NCBI RefSeq assembly: GCF_947495735.1
Contig: NZ_CANMAA010000003.1
Span: 124,001 to 188,000, forward strand
Direction: 5' to 3'
DNA from: an uncultured Pseudokineococcus sp.
GTDB lineage: Bacteria; Actinomycetota; Actinomycetes; Actinomycetales; Quadrisphaeraceae
DNA: 64,000 nucleotides
Shown here: positions 53,683-61,439 of the stretch, piece by piece
Layout: every line of letters starts with the position of its first letter
Position numbering within the stretch: position 1 is the first letter of the stretch
Position numbers and translations under genes: made by a program
The notes under the pieces: generated by a model
What the model was told of the DNA's origin: nothing
The model's input: the letters and a program-made list of their open reading frames with translations, nothing else
Database searches by the model: none

Positions 53683-53991
53683 CGCGGTGCTCTCCTCATC
53701 GGTGGGTGTCCGACCACCCTCCCGCGCGCGGGCGGCGGTGGCGACGCGAAGCACGCGCCGTCCTCGCCGTCGCCGTCAGCCGCGCCCGGCGCGTCGGGGA
53801 CGTCGTCCGCCGCCGCGCGTGGGAGGAGGACCGAGGCCGCTGGTGGCCGGGCCGGTCGAGGAGGTGCACGTCCACCACGAGCAGCAGACACCCGTTCGGG
53901 TGATGACAGGGTGGCGCGCACGCCGTTGTCGTCCGATGTGTGCCGAGTCGGGCACCATGCTCGTGCTGGGAGCGGACGTCCAGGGGGCTGC
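53683..53991. other. divergent intergenic region with palindrome and weak damage-type promoter
   Basis: No gene. CACCCG-TT-CGGGTG palindrome at 53889-53902. TTGTCGTCC (53926-53934), 8 nt, CCGAGT (53943-53948) has the spacing of the RecA-NDp consensus but a poor -10, upstream of the ATPase gene at 53992. Confidence 0.4.
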
Positions 53992-54975
53992 GTGACCGAT
54001 GATGCGCGGCCCGTCGCCGCGGGCGCTCGCCCGGTGAGCGCCGACCTCGGCCGGATGACCCTCGGCCCGCGGGCCGGTGCCGCCAGGTCGGCCCGTCGCT
54101 TCGTGGAGGACCAGCTGGTGGGCGCCGGCCTGGAGCACCTGGCCGACGACGCGGGGCTGCTGACGACGGAGCTGGCCGCCAACGCCGTCCTGCACGCGCG
54201 CACCGACTTCGACGTCGTGGTGCACCGGGTGGCCAGCGGGGCGCGGGTCGAGGTGCGTGACCGCTCGAGCGTCCTGCCGGTCTTCACCGCCCCCAGCGCC
54301 ACCGCGATGAGCGGGCGAGGGCTGCTCCTCGTGCAGACCCTGGCCGCCGCCTGGGGCAGCGAGGTGCTCCCGGTGGGCGGGAAGTCCGTGTGGTTCGAGC
54401 TGGCCGAGACGGCCGTCGTGGCGGACCTCGACCTCAGCGTCGACGACCTCCTCGCGGCGTGGGCCGACGAGGAGCCCGCGCCGCAGGTCCCCGTCCCTCG
54501 TCTCCCGCCCTCCGAGGCCGCGAGCGGCCGCCACGTCGTCGTCGCCGACGTGCCCGCGCAGGAGCTGCTGGCGGCCAAGGAGCACCTGGACGACCTCCTG
54601 CGGGAGCTGCAGCTGGTGCTGCTGGACACCGGCGACGGGGGCGAGGACCACTCGCCCTCGACGCAGCGGACGGCGGAGGTGGTCGCGCTTGCCCGCCGCC
54701 TGGACGCGGCGGCGCGGGCCTTCGACGTCGTGCGGCGCCAGGTGCGCGAGCAGGTGAGCCGGGCGGTGGCCGCCGGCCTGGCCCAGGTCACGCTGCGCCT
54801 GGAGGCCTCGCCGGGCGACGGGGCTGCTGCGGTGGCCTACCGCTCGGCGGTCGAGGCCGCGGAGGTGCTGGCCCTGGAGGGCGCCCTGCTCACCACGACC
54901 GACGACCTGGGTCGCCACGGCGCGGTGCGCCGGGACTACCTCGACGACTTCATCGCCCAGGTGGGCCACCGCTGA
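53992..54975 (+). CDS. RsbW/anti-sigma-type ATPase with helical C-terminal domain
   Basis: Cytosolic protein of 327 residues. The first about 140 residues are an HATPase_c domain of the SpoIIAB/RsbW type: T-T-E-L-A-A-N-A-V-L-H-A (N box with Mg-binding Asn), V-E-V-R-D-R-S (G1) and G-R-G-L-L-L-V-Q-T-L-A-A-A-W-G (G2). The C-terminal about 180 residues are helical with L-L-A-A-K-E-H-L-D-D-L-L and heptad-like Leu/Ala spacing, with no named domain that I recognise; they may be a dimerisation or partner-binding part. GTG at 53992 with AGGGGG upstream. A STAS protein, the usual partner class, lies 9 kb away. Probably a partner-switch kinase controlling a sigma factor. Confidence 0.8.
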   Translation: MTDDARPVAAGARPVSADLGRMTLGPRAGAARSARRFVEDQLVGAGLEHLADDAGLLTTELAANAVLHARTDFDVVVHRVASGARVEVRDRSSVLPVFTAPSATAMSGRGLLLVQTLAAAWGSEVLPVGGKSVWFELAETAVVADLDLSVDDLLAAWADEEPAPQVPVPRLPPSEAASGRHVVVADVPAQELLAAKEHLDDLLRELQLVLLDTGDGGEDHSPSTQRTAEVVALARRLDAAARAFDVVRRQVREQVSRAVAAGLAQVTLRLEASPGDGAAAVAYRSAVEAAEVLALEGALLTTTDDLGRHGAVRRDYLDDFIAQVGHR

Positions 54976-55023
54976 CGCCCGAGGACCGTCGGTGCGCCCC
55001 CGGGTCGGGGAGGTCACGACCGC

Positions 55024-55399
55024 ACCGACGAGACGACCGAGCACCCGGGAGCCGTCGCGGCTCCCGCGTGGGACGGGCCGCCGGTGTGGGTGCACGGCGA
55101 CCTGCATCCCGCGGACGTCGTCGTCGCGGACGGGACGCTGGCGGGCGTCGTCGACTTCGGCGACCTCTCCGTCGGCGACCCGGCGGTGGACCTGGCGGCC
55201 GCCTGGGTGCTCCTGCCGGCGGGTGCGGCCGCACGCTTCTTCGCCGCGCACTCGGAGGTCGATGAGGCCACGCGCCGGCGGGCTCGCCGCGCTCGAGTCC
55301 CTCTTCCTGATGCTGATGGGTCAGGACGGGGACCGCGGGAAGCCCGCGTGGGGTCCGGCGGGACGGGCAGCGCTCGACCGGGTCCTCGACGGGTGCTGA
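55024..55399 (+). pseudogene. remnant of an aminoglycoside-phosphotransferase-type kinase
   Basis: Only the C-terminal half of an APH/choline-kinase fold protein remains. In one frame V-W-V-H-G-D-L-H-P (catalytic H-G-D), A-G-V-V-D-F-G-D-L (metal D-F-G-D), G-D-P-A-V-D-L-A-A-A-W-V-L-L-P and V-D-E-A-T are readable up to about 55285; the natural end, A-L-E-S-L-F-L-M-L-M-G and R-A-A-L-D-R-V-L-D, is in another frame to the stop at 55399. So the N-terminal lobe (about 180 residues) is missing and a one-base insertion (or two-base loss) lies near 55285-55295. It follows the ATPase gene directly. Clearly non-functional. Confidence 0.8.
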
Positions 55400-55490
55400 C
55401 GCGACTCCGCGGGGAGGACCCTCGACACGCCCCCTGGTCGCCGTGGTCCTCCTCGGGCCGGGCAGCGCGGCGCTGCCCGGCCGCGGCGAC

Positions 55491-55526
55491 CCGCCGGTCG
55501 TCGCCGACCCGCCGGTCGTCGCCGAC
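55491..55526. repeat. 18-bp tandem duplication
   Basis: CCGCCGGTCGTCGCCGAC occurs twice in a row (55491-55508, 55509-55526) within the decayed stretch. Confidence 0.85.
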
Positions 55527-55777
55527 CCACCCGCGCCCGTCGTCGCGGTCGGGCTGTTCGTGGTGGTGCTGGTCCTGGCGCGGATCGAGCACCGCGAGCT
55601 GACCCGCGACCCCGAGGGCGACCTCGTCCCCTCCCCGCTCGCCGCGGACCCCGGGCGGTCGACGCCTGCGGGTGCCCGCGCACGGCGAGCCGCCCTCGCG
55701 CCCGCCCTCCTGGTCCCCGCCGTCTGCGTCGCCCTCGCCTCCCTCGGCTGGCCGCTCCCCCGACCACGCAGTCGGCG

Positions 55778-55817
55778 AGATCCGAAAGTATCATTGCGCA
55801 ACGTCGGCTTCGGATCT
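55778..55817. promoter_or_regulatory. 40-bp dyad operator of the ArsR-MFS operon
   Basis: Outer arms AGATCCGAA (55778-55786) and TTCGGATCT (55809-55817) and an inner TTGCGCAA (55794-55801) share one centre at 55797.5, so all are one symmetric site. It abuts the -10 (TAGGTT, 55817-55822), whose first T is the last base of the operator. Binding would block RNA polymerase. Confidence 0.8.
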
Positions 55818-55822
55818 AGGTT
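55817..55822 (+). promoter_or_regulatory. -10 box (TAGGTT) of the ArsR-MFS operon
   Basis: TAGGTT ends 6 nt before the ATG at 55829: leaderless message. Confidence 0.6.
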
Positions 55823-55828
55823 CGCGGC

Positions 55829-56476
55829 ATGGCACCCCGGAAGCCGAGCCGACGCCTCGAGGACGTCCAGGACCTGCGCGTGATGGCCCACCCGCTGCGG
55901 GTGCGCCTGTACTACGCGCTCACCGCGCTGGAGGCCGCGACGGCCTCGCGGCTGGCGGAGTCGGTGGGCGAGTCCCCGGCGCTGGTCAGCTACCACCTGC
56001 GCCAGCTGCGCGACCACGGGTTCGTCGAGGAGGCCCCGGACCTGGTCAGCGACCGCCGGGAGCGGTGGTGGCGCCCGTCCACCGAGGGGTTCCGCTTCTC
56101 CCTGCCCGAGGCCGGTGACGTCCCCGAGGCCCGCGCTGCGGCGGTCGCGCTGCAGCGCACCGCCCTGGCCAACCAGCTCGAGCGGCTGGAGTCCTGGCGC
56201 GACGAGCAGCCCTCGTGGGGGCCGGCGTGGTCCGAGGCCGCGGTCTCCTCCGACACCCTGATGCGGCTGACCCCGGACGAGCTCACCGCGATGGACGACG
56301 AGCTGCACGCGGTCCTGCGCACCTACCGGGAGCGGGCCCGCGACCGATCCCCCAGCACGACGCCCGACCAGGACACGGCACCCGAGGCCGCCGAGGCACC
56401 CGAGCCCGGCCGAGGAGCGCCGGACGGGCGCGAGCACGTGTTCCTCTTCCTGCACGCCTTCCCCTTCCGGCCATGA
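55829..56476 (+). CDS. ArsR-type winged-helix regulator
   Basis: Repressor of 215 residues. A winged helix covers about 12-95: D-L-R-V-M-A-H-P-L-R-V-R-L-Y-Y-A-L, then S-R-L-A-E-S-V-G-E-S-P-A-L-V-S-Y-H-L-R-Q-L-R-D-H-G-F-V-E in which S-Y-H-L-R-Q-L is the recognition helix. No metal-binding Cys pairs are present, so the ligand is probably organic. The C-terminal part is helical, with a Pro/Glu-rich linker and a His/Phe-rich end. Its stop overlaps the MFS start (ATGA). A 40-bp symmetric operator overlaps its own promoter. Together: an autoregulated efflux switch. Confidence 0.9.
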   Translation: MAPRKPSRRLEDVQDLRVMAHPLRVRLYYALTALEAATASRLAESVGESPALVSYHLRQLRDHGFVEEAPDLVSDRRERWWRPSTEGFRFSLPEAGDVPEARAAAVALQRTALANQLERLESWRDEQPSWGPAWSEAAVSSDTLMRLTPDELTAMDDELHAVLRTYRERARDRSPSTTPDQDTAPEAAEAPEPGRGAPDGREHVFLFLHAFPFRP

Positions 56477-57819
56477 CCACCACCGCGCCGCCGACCAGGG
56501 CGGCCTACCGAGACCTCAACGTCCTGCGGTGGACCACCGGGCTGTTCCTGAGCCTGCTCGGCGACCAGGTCTTCTTCATCGCCCTGGCCTGGACCGCCAC
56601 CCAGGTCGCCACCCCCTCGGTGGCCGGGCTGGTGGTGGCCGCCGGCGCCGTCCCCCGCGCCGCGCTGATGCTCTTCGGCGGCGCCCTGGCCGACCGCGCC
56701 GGCCCCCGCCGGACCGCGCTGCTCAGCGACGCCGCCCGCACCGCCGTGATGCTCGTCGTCGCCGCCGTCCTGCTCCTCGAGCCGCCCTCCGCCGCCGTCC
56801 TGATCGCCCTCGCCGTGGCCTTCGGGACCATCGACGCCGTCTTCATCCCCGCCGTCGGCGCCATGCCCGCCGCCCTGGTCGAGCCCACCGAGCTCTCCCG
56901 CGTCACCGCGATGCGCCAGGCCGTCCACCGCGCCACCACCATCGCCGGTGCACCCCTGGCCGGGTGGCTCATCGCCGCCAGCAGCCTGTCGGTCGTCTAC
57001 CTCGTCTGCGCCGGGCTCTTCGCCGTCTCCGTGGCCGCCCTCGCCGCCACCCGCACCCGACCCCCCGCCCCGCCCCCTCCCCCGGCCCCGACCTCGGCCC
57101 CTGCCTCGGGAGCCGCCCCGGCGGACGCCGGAACCGACCAGCCACCCACGGCAGGCGGGGCCCCCGACCAGGCGCCCCCGGCGACCCGCTCCCCCGCACG
57201 GGGACTGCTGGTCGACGTCACCGCCGGCCTGCGCTACGTCCGCGGCCACACCCTCCTGCTGCCCCTGCTCGTGCTCACCGCCGTCGCCGAGCTCGGCTTC
57301 GTCGGCGCGGTCAACGTCGGCCTGCCCTTGCTGGCCGACGCCTCCGGATGGGGACCTCAGGGCGTCGGCTGGGTCCTCGGCGCCTGGGGCGCCGCCGCCG
57401 CCCTGGCCTCGGTGGTCCTGACCCTCACCGGCTCACCCCAGCGCGCCGGGCTGGTCGGCATCGCCTGCCTGCCGCTCATGGGCGTCTCCCTCGCCGCCAT
57501 CGCCCTGGCCCCCTCCCTGAGCACCGCGGCCGCCGCAGCAGCCCTGCTCGGGCTCGGCTCCGGGATCATCTCCCCCGTCTTCGGCGGCCTGGCCCTGGCC
57601 GCCGCCGACGCCCACCAGGTCGGACGCGTCATGTCCGTCCTCAGCCTCGCCAGCTTCGGCGGCGCCCCGCTCGCCCACGCCGCCACCGGCGTCCTCGTCG
57701 ACCTCACCGACGCCACCGCGCCGTTCCTCCTCGGCGGGGCCGTCGTCACCGTCACCGGGCTCGTCGCCTTCGCCGTGCGCCCGGTCCGCACCGCCCGACC
57801 CGACGGCAGCACCGCCTGA
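56473..57819 (+). CDS. MFS efflux transporter
   Basis: Inner-membrane transporter of 448 residues with about twelve helices in two sets of six. N-terminal L-R-W-T-T-G-L-F-L-S-L-L-G-D-Q-V-F-F, the loop 2-3 motif G-A-L-A-D-R-A-G-P-R-R (MFS motif A), M-R-Q-A-V-H-R; a Pro/Ala-rich central loop (about 198-240) longer than usual; then R-G-L-L-V-D-V-T-A-G-L-R-Y-V-R-G-H, as in EntS/macrolide-efflux-like proteins. Coupled to the ArsR regulator by a 4-nt overlap, so its substrate is probably the regulator's ligand. Which drug or metabolite is unknown. Confidence 0.9.
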   Translation: MTTTAPPTRAAYRDLNVLRWTTGLFLSLLGDQVFFIALAWTATQVATPSVAGLVVAAGAVPRAALMLFGGALADRAGPRRTALLSDAARTAVMLVVAAVLLLEPPSAAVLIALAVAFGTIDAVFIPAVGAMPAALVEPTELSRVTAMRQAVHRATTIAGAPLAGWLIAASSLSVVYLVCAGLFAVSVAALAATRTRPPAPPPPPAPTSAPASGAAPADAGTDQPPTAGGAPDQAPPATRSPARGLLVDVTAGLRYVRGHTLLLPLLVLTAVAELGFVGAVNVGLPLLADASGWGPQGVGWVLGAWGAAAALASVVLTLTGSPQRAGLVGIACLPLMGVSLAAIALAPSLSTAAAAAALLGLGSGIISPVFGGLALAAADAHQVGRVMSVLSLASFGGAPLAHAATGVLVDLTDATAPFLLGGAVVTVTGLVAFAVRPVRTARPDGSTA

Positions 57820-57976
57820 CCGGGCGACCCGGCTCTCGGCGACCGGGCGCCGCCGTCCACCTCGGCACGCCCCCTCGCCGGCGAGGAGTCGGCGTGGCGA
57901 CGTCCTCGCACGGCGCGGAGGCGGTCTCCGACCTCGAGCCGGACCACTCGCTCGGGCCGACGTCGCGAGCAGGCGG

Positions 57977-58483
57977 TCAGGGCGAGACGCGTCGGGCCCG
58001 GCGCCCGCCCCAGGCGAGGAGCGCGATGGCGACGGCGGCACCGACCAGCATCCCCCAGAGCGTGCCCTGGCCGAAGGAGCCCTCCGGCGCCGCCCGCACC
58101 ACCCCGACGCAGAGGGCTGCGAACAGCACCACGAAGACGAGCATGCGCCAGCGCAGCACCGTGTAGCCCTCGGCGGCCCCCAGGTCCAGCCCGCGCGCCT
58201 GGGCGAAGCCGATGACCACCCCGGATGCCAGCCCCGCGGCGAGGAACATGACCAGCGCGTACGGGATGGCGGTGGCGCCCCCGACCCACACCGAGACCAC
58301 GGCGGCGACGGGGAGCAGCCAGAGCACCAGCTGGAACCCGACGGCGCTGGCCTCGTTCCAGACGTCGCGCTGGTGCTCCTCGTCGTAGAAGGGGCTCCCG
58401 AGGTCGCCGATGCGCTCCGCGGTGCGCACGAACCACCCCTCGCGCACCTCCGCGGTGCCGTCGGCCTGCAGGTGGTCCCTCAT
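57977..58483 (-). CDS. four-helix membrane protein coupled to Xre regulator
   Basis: Membrane protein of 168 residues. A charged N-terminal part (F-Y-D-E-E-H-Q-R-D-V-W-N-E-A-S, about 32-46) precedes four hydrophobic helices, with R-G-L-D-L-G-A-A-E-G-Y-T in the middle loop and a basic C-terminus. Its ATG overlaps the stop of a small Xre-type regulator (ATGA). Such Xre-membrane protein pairs are common in bacteria, but the membrane protein has no established activity. The unit is expressed from one promoter upstream of the Xre gene. Confidence 0.8.
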   Translation of the reverse strand: MRDHLQADGTAEVREGWFVRTAERIGDLGSPFYDEEHQRDVWNEASAVGFQLVLWLLPVAAVVSVWVGGATAIPYALVMFLAAGLASGVVIGFAQARGLDLGAAEGYTVLRWRMLVFVVLFAALCVGVVRAAPEGSFGQGTLWGMLVGAAVAIALLAWGGRRARRVSP

Positions 58484-58755
58484 CGGTTCTCCTCGTTCCG
58501 GCTGGCCTCGCCAGCACCACCGGTCGCGACCCCAGCGGCCGCGCCGTGTCCGAACAGCTCCTCCACGCTGCGCCCCAGCCGCTCGGCCAGGGCCAGGGCC
58601 AGGTACACCGACGGCGCGTAGTCGCCGGCCTCGACGGCCACGACGGTCTGACGGGTCACCCCGGCGGCCGCAGCCAGCTCGGCCTGGGTCAGGCCCATCG
58701 CTGTGCGTGCACCTCTGACCTCGTTGCTGCGCCCCTGCGCAGACCGTCGTCCCAC
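58480..58755 (-). CDS. Xre/Cro-type HTH regulator
   Basis: DNA-binding protein of 91 residues with the HTH at about 10-70: N-E-V-R-G-A-R-T-A-M-G-L-T-Q-A-E-L-A-A-A-A-G-V and S-V-Y-L-A-L-A-L-A-E-R-L-G-R-S-V-E-E-L-F, the last being typical of the subfamily next to small membrane proteins; T-R-Q-T-V is the recognition helix. A short Gly/Ala-rich tail follows. GTG at 58755 is chosen because a TTGACA-N17-GACACT promoter ends 6 nt before it, making the message leaderless. A GACAC-C-GTGTC palindrome overlaps the -35, pointing to autorepression. Confidence 0.85.
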   Translation of the reverse strand: MGRRSAQGRSNEVRGARTAMGLTQAELAAAAGVTRQTVVAVEAGDYAPSVYLALALAERLGRSVEELFGHGAAAGVATGGAGEASRNEENR

Positions 58756-58761
58756 GTGCAG

Positions 58762-58790
58762 AGTGTCTGGTCTACCCGACACCGTGTCAA
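58762..58790 (-). promoter_or_regulatory. promoter and palindrome of the Xre operon
   Basis: Minus strand: TTGACA (58790-58785), 17 nt, GACACT (58767-58762), 6 nt, then the GTG. GACAC-C-GTGTC (58778-58788) overlaps the -35. Confidence 0.65.
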
Positions 58791-58803
58791 GTAACGTCGA
58801 CAA

Positions 58804-59221
58804 GCGCCGGGATGGGGGCGACCGACCGCCGGGGTCTCGTCCGTCCCGCCGGCGCCCCGAGGCGGACGACGTCGCTGGTCACCACGCCTGGCCGTCGCCG
58901 TCCGGGCCCGGGCCGGCTCCGCGGAGAGGGCGACCACCCACTCCCGGCATCTCGGGCGGGTGCGCCTATCGTCAGCCGTGCAGGTGTGGTCGCACGCGCG
59001 TCGATGTCCTCCCGGGACCGCGCGCCGGCCACGGGCGTCGAGCCGACGGCGCCGCAGGAACGGCGACGCACCGCGGGGACGGCGGCGTCGCCCCCCGGAA
59101 GGTGCACCATCATCGACGACGCATCCCGGCGACGGCCGCCGGCTGACCAGAGCACGCCCCCCGGCCCCCGGAGACCAGCGCGGCCGGCGCGGCGCCTCGA
59201 CCGCTCAGGTCGGGTGCGGCC
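58804..59221. other. intergenic region and possible long leader of the GAF-ANTAR gene
   Basis: No gene. A TATCGT hexamer (58967-58972) could start a leader of about 240 nt before the GTG at 59222. In it, a 5-bp hairpin with a hexaloop (59050-59065) and an 8-bp hairpin (59062-59069 with 59085-59092) share bases and exclude each other. Confidence 0.35.
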
Positions 59222-59941
59222 GTGAGCACGAGCGGCCCTCCCGGCCACGACCCCCTGCGCGCACCGCGCGGCAGCACCGCTCTGCGCCCCCCGGCGGAGA
59301 TGGAGCTGGCCCGGCAGCTGGCCACCGAGGCCGGCGCCGACCGGGTGTCCTTGGCCCTGTTCGCGGGGCCGCACGACCGGGCGGTGGTCCACGGCTCGGA
59401 TCCCGTCCTGGTCGCCCTCGACGACATGGACGAGACCGTCGGCCAGGGCCCGACCCACGAGCTGCTGGCCACCGCGGCCCCCGTGACGGTCGAGGACCTG
59501 CACGCCGACGACGACCGCTGGCCGCTGCTGAGCGCCACCTTCGCCGTGCCGCCGGAGCTGCGCGGCCTGCTGCTGCTCCCGCTGCGCGGGACCGGCCCCG
59601 GCGCCGGTGGGCGCGTCGACGTCTTCGGGGCCCTCGTCCTGGCTCGCGACCGGTGCGGCCCCTTCCCCCTCAGCGGGACCACCACCGCGCTCGGCGCCGC
59701 GACGCTGCTGGCCACGATGGTGATGGTGCGCGCCCTGCACGAGGACCCCGACACCGGCGACGACAGCCTGGACGACCTCATCGACCCCCGGGTCGACGTC
59801 GTGACCCGCGCCGTCGGGGTGCTCGGGAGCAGCCACGACCTGCCCCACGGCGAGGCGCGCCGGCACCTGCAGGCCCTGGCCTTCACCACCGGGCGGACGC
59901 TCCACCAGACCGCCGCGCGCCTCCTCCGGGACGAGGCATGA
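59222..59941 (+). CDS. GAF-ANTAR protein
   Basis: Cytosolic sensor/RNA-binding protein of 239 residues. Residues about 25-175 form a GAF fold (A-D-R-V-S-L-A-L-F, G-Q-G-P-T-H-E-L-L, L-L-L-L-P-L-R, V-F-G-A-L-V-L-A). The end, about 190-238, reads V-T-R-A-V-G-V-L-G-S-S-H-D-L and A-R-R-H-L-Q-A-L-A-F-T-T-G-R-T-L-H-Q-T-A-A-R-L-L, fitting an ANTAR helical bundle that binds paired RNA hairpins to prevent termination. GTG at 59222. Its stop overlaps the next start (ATGA), coupling it to a GAF-GGDEF protein. Own leader or other mRNAs may be its target. Confidence 0.8.
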   Translation: MSTSGPPGHDPLRAPRGSTALRPPAEMELARQLATEAGADRVSLALFAGPHDRAVVHGSDPVLVALDDMDETVGQGPTHELLATAAPVTVEDLHADDDRWPLLSATFAVPPELRGLLLLPLRGTGPGAGGRVDVFGALVLARDRCGPFPLSGTTTALGAATLLATMVMVRALHEDPDTGDDSLDDLIDPRVDVVTRAVGVLGSSHDLPHGEARRHLQALAFTTGRTLHQTAARLLRDEA

Positions 59942-60984
59942 GCACCGCCCGCACCGGCGACCACGCCCCCGACCACCCGGGCACGACCTCGCCCGCGGGC
60001 CTGCTGTCCTTCGAGGAGGCCAGCGCACGGGCGCTGGCCTTCCTGGACCAGCAGCTGCCGATGGCCATGTGGGCCATCACCCGCTGCGACGGCGAGGACC
60101 AGGTCTTCACCGAGGTGCGCACCCGCGACTACGACGTCCTGCCCCACCCCCGCGTGTCCTGGGAGGGCTCCCTGTGCCGGCGCATGGCCGGCGGCGCCGC
60201 CCGGGTCGCCGCCCGCACCAGCGAGGTGCCCGAGTACGCCGAGTGCGTGCCGGTGGAGAAGTGGCCCGTGCGCGCCTACGTCGGCGCTCCCATCCGCCTC
60301 GCCGACGGGCCGGTCCTGGGCACCGTCTGCGGGTACCACCCCACCGAGCTCGAGCAGTCCGCCCTCGAACGGGTCCAGCCCGCCGTCGAGCTCGTCGCCG
60401 ACATGCTCGCCCAGACCCTGCTCGCCCAGACCCTGCGCGAGCAGGCCCTCATCCGCGAGGCCGAGCTGCGCCGCCTGGCCACCCGCGACCACCTCACCGG
60501 CCTGTCCACCCGTGCGGTCTTCCACGAGCGCCTCACCCACGCCCTGGAGCTGCACGACGCCACCCGGCGGCCCCTGAGCGTGCTGCTGATCGACGTCGAC
60601 GACTTCAAGACCGTCAACGACACCTACGGCCACGCCGCCGGCGACGCCCTCCTCGTGGCCGTCACCACGTCCTGGACCGCCCACCTGACCCCCGGCAACA
60701 CCCTGGCCCGGCTCGGCGGAGACGAGTTCGCCCTCCTCGTCGAGAGCGGCTACGACGCCGCCGAGGTCACCCAGCGCATGAAGCCCGTCCTGTCCCAGCG
60801 CCTCGACATCGCCGGCACCACCAGGACGGTCACCATCAGCGTGGGCCTGGCCCACCTGCCCGCCGAGGCGCCGACCCCCTCCGCAGCCGGGCTCCTCGCC
60901 CACGCCGACGCCGCCATGTACGCCGCCAAGGGCTCGGGCGGGGCGCGCCTGGTCCGCTACGACCTCCGGCTCCCCTCCCCCTGA
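59938..60984 (+). CDS. GAF-GGDEF diguanylate cyclase
   Basis: Cytosolic c-di-GMP synthase of 348 residues. GAF-like domain about 20-165 (M-W-A-I-T-R-C-D-G, W-E-G-S-L-C-R-R-M, Y-V-G-A-P-I-R-L-A-D-G, G-T-V-C-G-Y), a short helical linker, then GGDEF (about 182-345) with R-D-H-L-T-G-L-S-T-R, D-V-D-D-F-K-T-V-N-D-T-Y-G-H and an intact G-G-D-E-F. The W-E-G-S-L-C and G-T-V-C-G motifs are those of GAF domains found in related actinobacterial cyclases. Translationally coupled to the GAF-ANTAR gene. No membrane segment. Confidence 0.92.
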   Translation: MSTARTGDHAPDHPGTTSPAGLLSFEEASARALAFLDQQLPMAMWAITRCDGEDQVFTEVRTRDYDVLPHPRVSWEGSLCRRMAGGAARVAARTSEVPEYAECVPVEKWPVRAYVGAPIRLADGPVLGTVCGYHPTELEQSALERVQPAVELVADMLAQTLLAQTLREQALIREAELRRLATRDHLTGLSTRAVFHERLTHALELHDATRRPLSVLLIDVDDFKTVNDTYGHAAGDALLVAVTTSWTAHLTPGNTLARLGGDEFALLVESGYDAAEVTQRMKPVLSQRLDIAGTTRTVTISVGLAHLPAEAPTPSAAGLLAHADAAMYAAKGSGGARLVRYDLRLPSP

Positions 60985-61071
60985 CCCGCTGCCGGCTCGG
61001 GGCGCGACCCTGGCAGCACGGGCCCGCTGCCACCGGCTCGTGGGGCAGCCCCGCGCCGACAGACTGCCGTC

Positions 61072-61338
61072 GTGCCGAGACGCCCCGCCGCCGCCAGGGC
61101 CTCCGCCGTGATCTCCCTCGCAGTGGCCCTGGCCGCCGCTGCGTCCCTGCCCGTCGCCCACCGCGTCGACCCGCTCGCCCCCCTGGTCGCGCTGCTCCTG
61201 GTCCCCGCCGGCGGGCTCACCGCCCTCGCTCTCGGCGTCCGCGCCGGCTCGACGCTCCTCGTCGTCGCCGGCGGCCTCGTCGCCCTCCTCCTGCTCCCCG
61301 TCGGCTACTACGCCGCCGTCCTCCTCGGCGGGCCGTGA
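61072..61338 (+). CDS. small three-helix membrane protein
   Basis: Eighty-eight residues, almost entirely hydrophobic: helices about 10-28, 34-54 and 60-85, with a basic N-terminus (P-R-R-P-A-A-A-R). GTG at 61072 has a CAGACT hexamer 6 nt upstream, so a leaderless start fits. Good GC-rich codon use but no family recognised. It follows the GAF-GGDEF gene by 87 bp. Could be an independent gene. Confidence 0.6.
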   Translation: MPRRPAAARASAVISLAVALAAAASLPVAHRVDPLAPLVALLLVPAGGLTALALGVRAGSTLLVVAGGLVALLLLPVGYYAAVLLGGP

Positions 61339-61439
61339 CGGAGCGGGTGCCACCTGACGCCGATGTCCACCAGCCCGCCGACGACGAGCGCAGCGGCCGC
61401 TCCTCGCCGACCTCCGACAGCGCCGCGCGGACATCCCGC

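Larger units (their letters stand above)
55443..55883 (+). other. doubtful open frame, possible remnant of a membrane protein
   Basis: An open frame of 146 codons with two hydrophobic stretches (V-V-A-V-G-L-F-V-V-V-L-V-L-A and A-L-L-V-P-A-V-C-V-A-L-A) around a charged loop. It contains an 18-bp tandem duplication and runs into the ArsR operator and gene, where it cannot be real. With the kinase remnant just upstream this is probably decayed sequence of a transporter; no family is recognised. Confidence 0.3.

Noticed and set aside
55443-55883. The hydrophobic frame after the kinase remnant as a true gene
   Set aside because: It overlaps the ArsR operator and start, contains a tandem duplication and matches no family I recognise.
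58781-58803. TTGTCGACG-N8-CACGGT on the minus strand as a third RecA-NDp promoter
   Set aside because: The RG after TTGTC is GA, the -10 is weak, and a better TTGACA-N17-GACACT promoter lies 6 nt before the Xre start.
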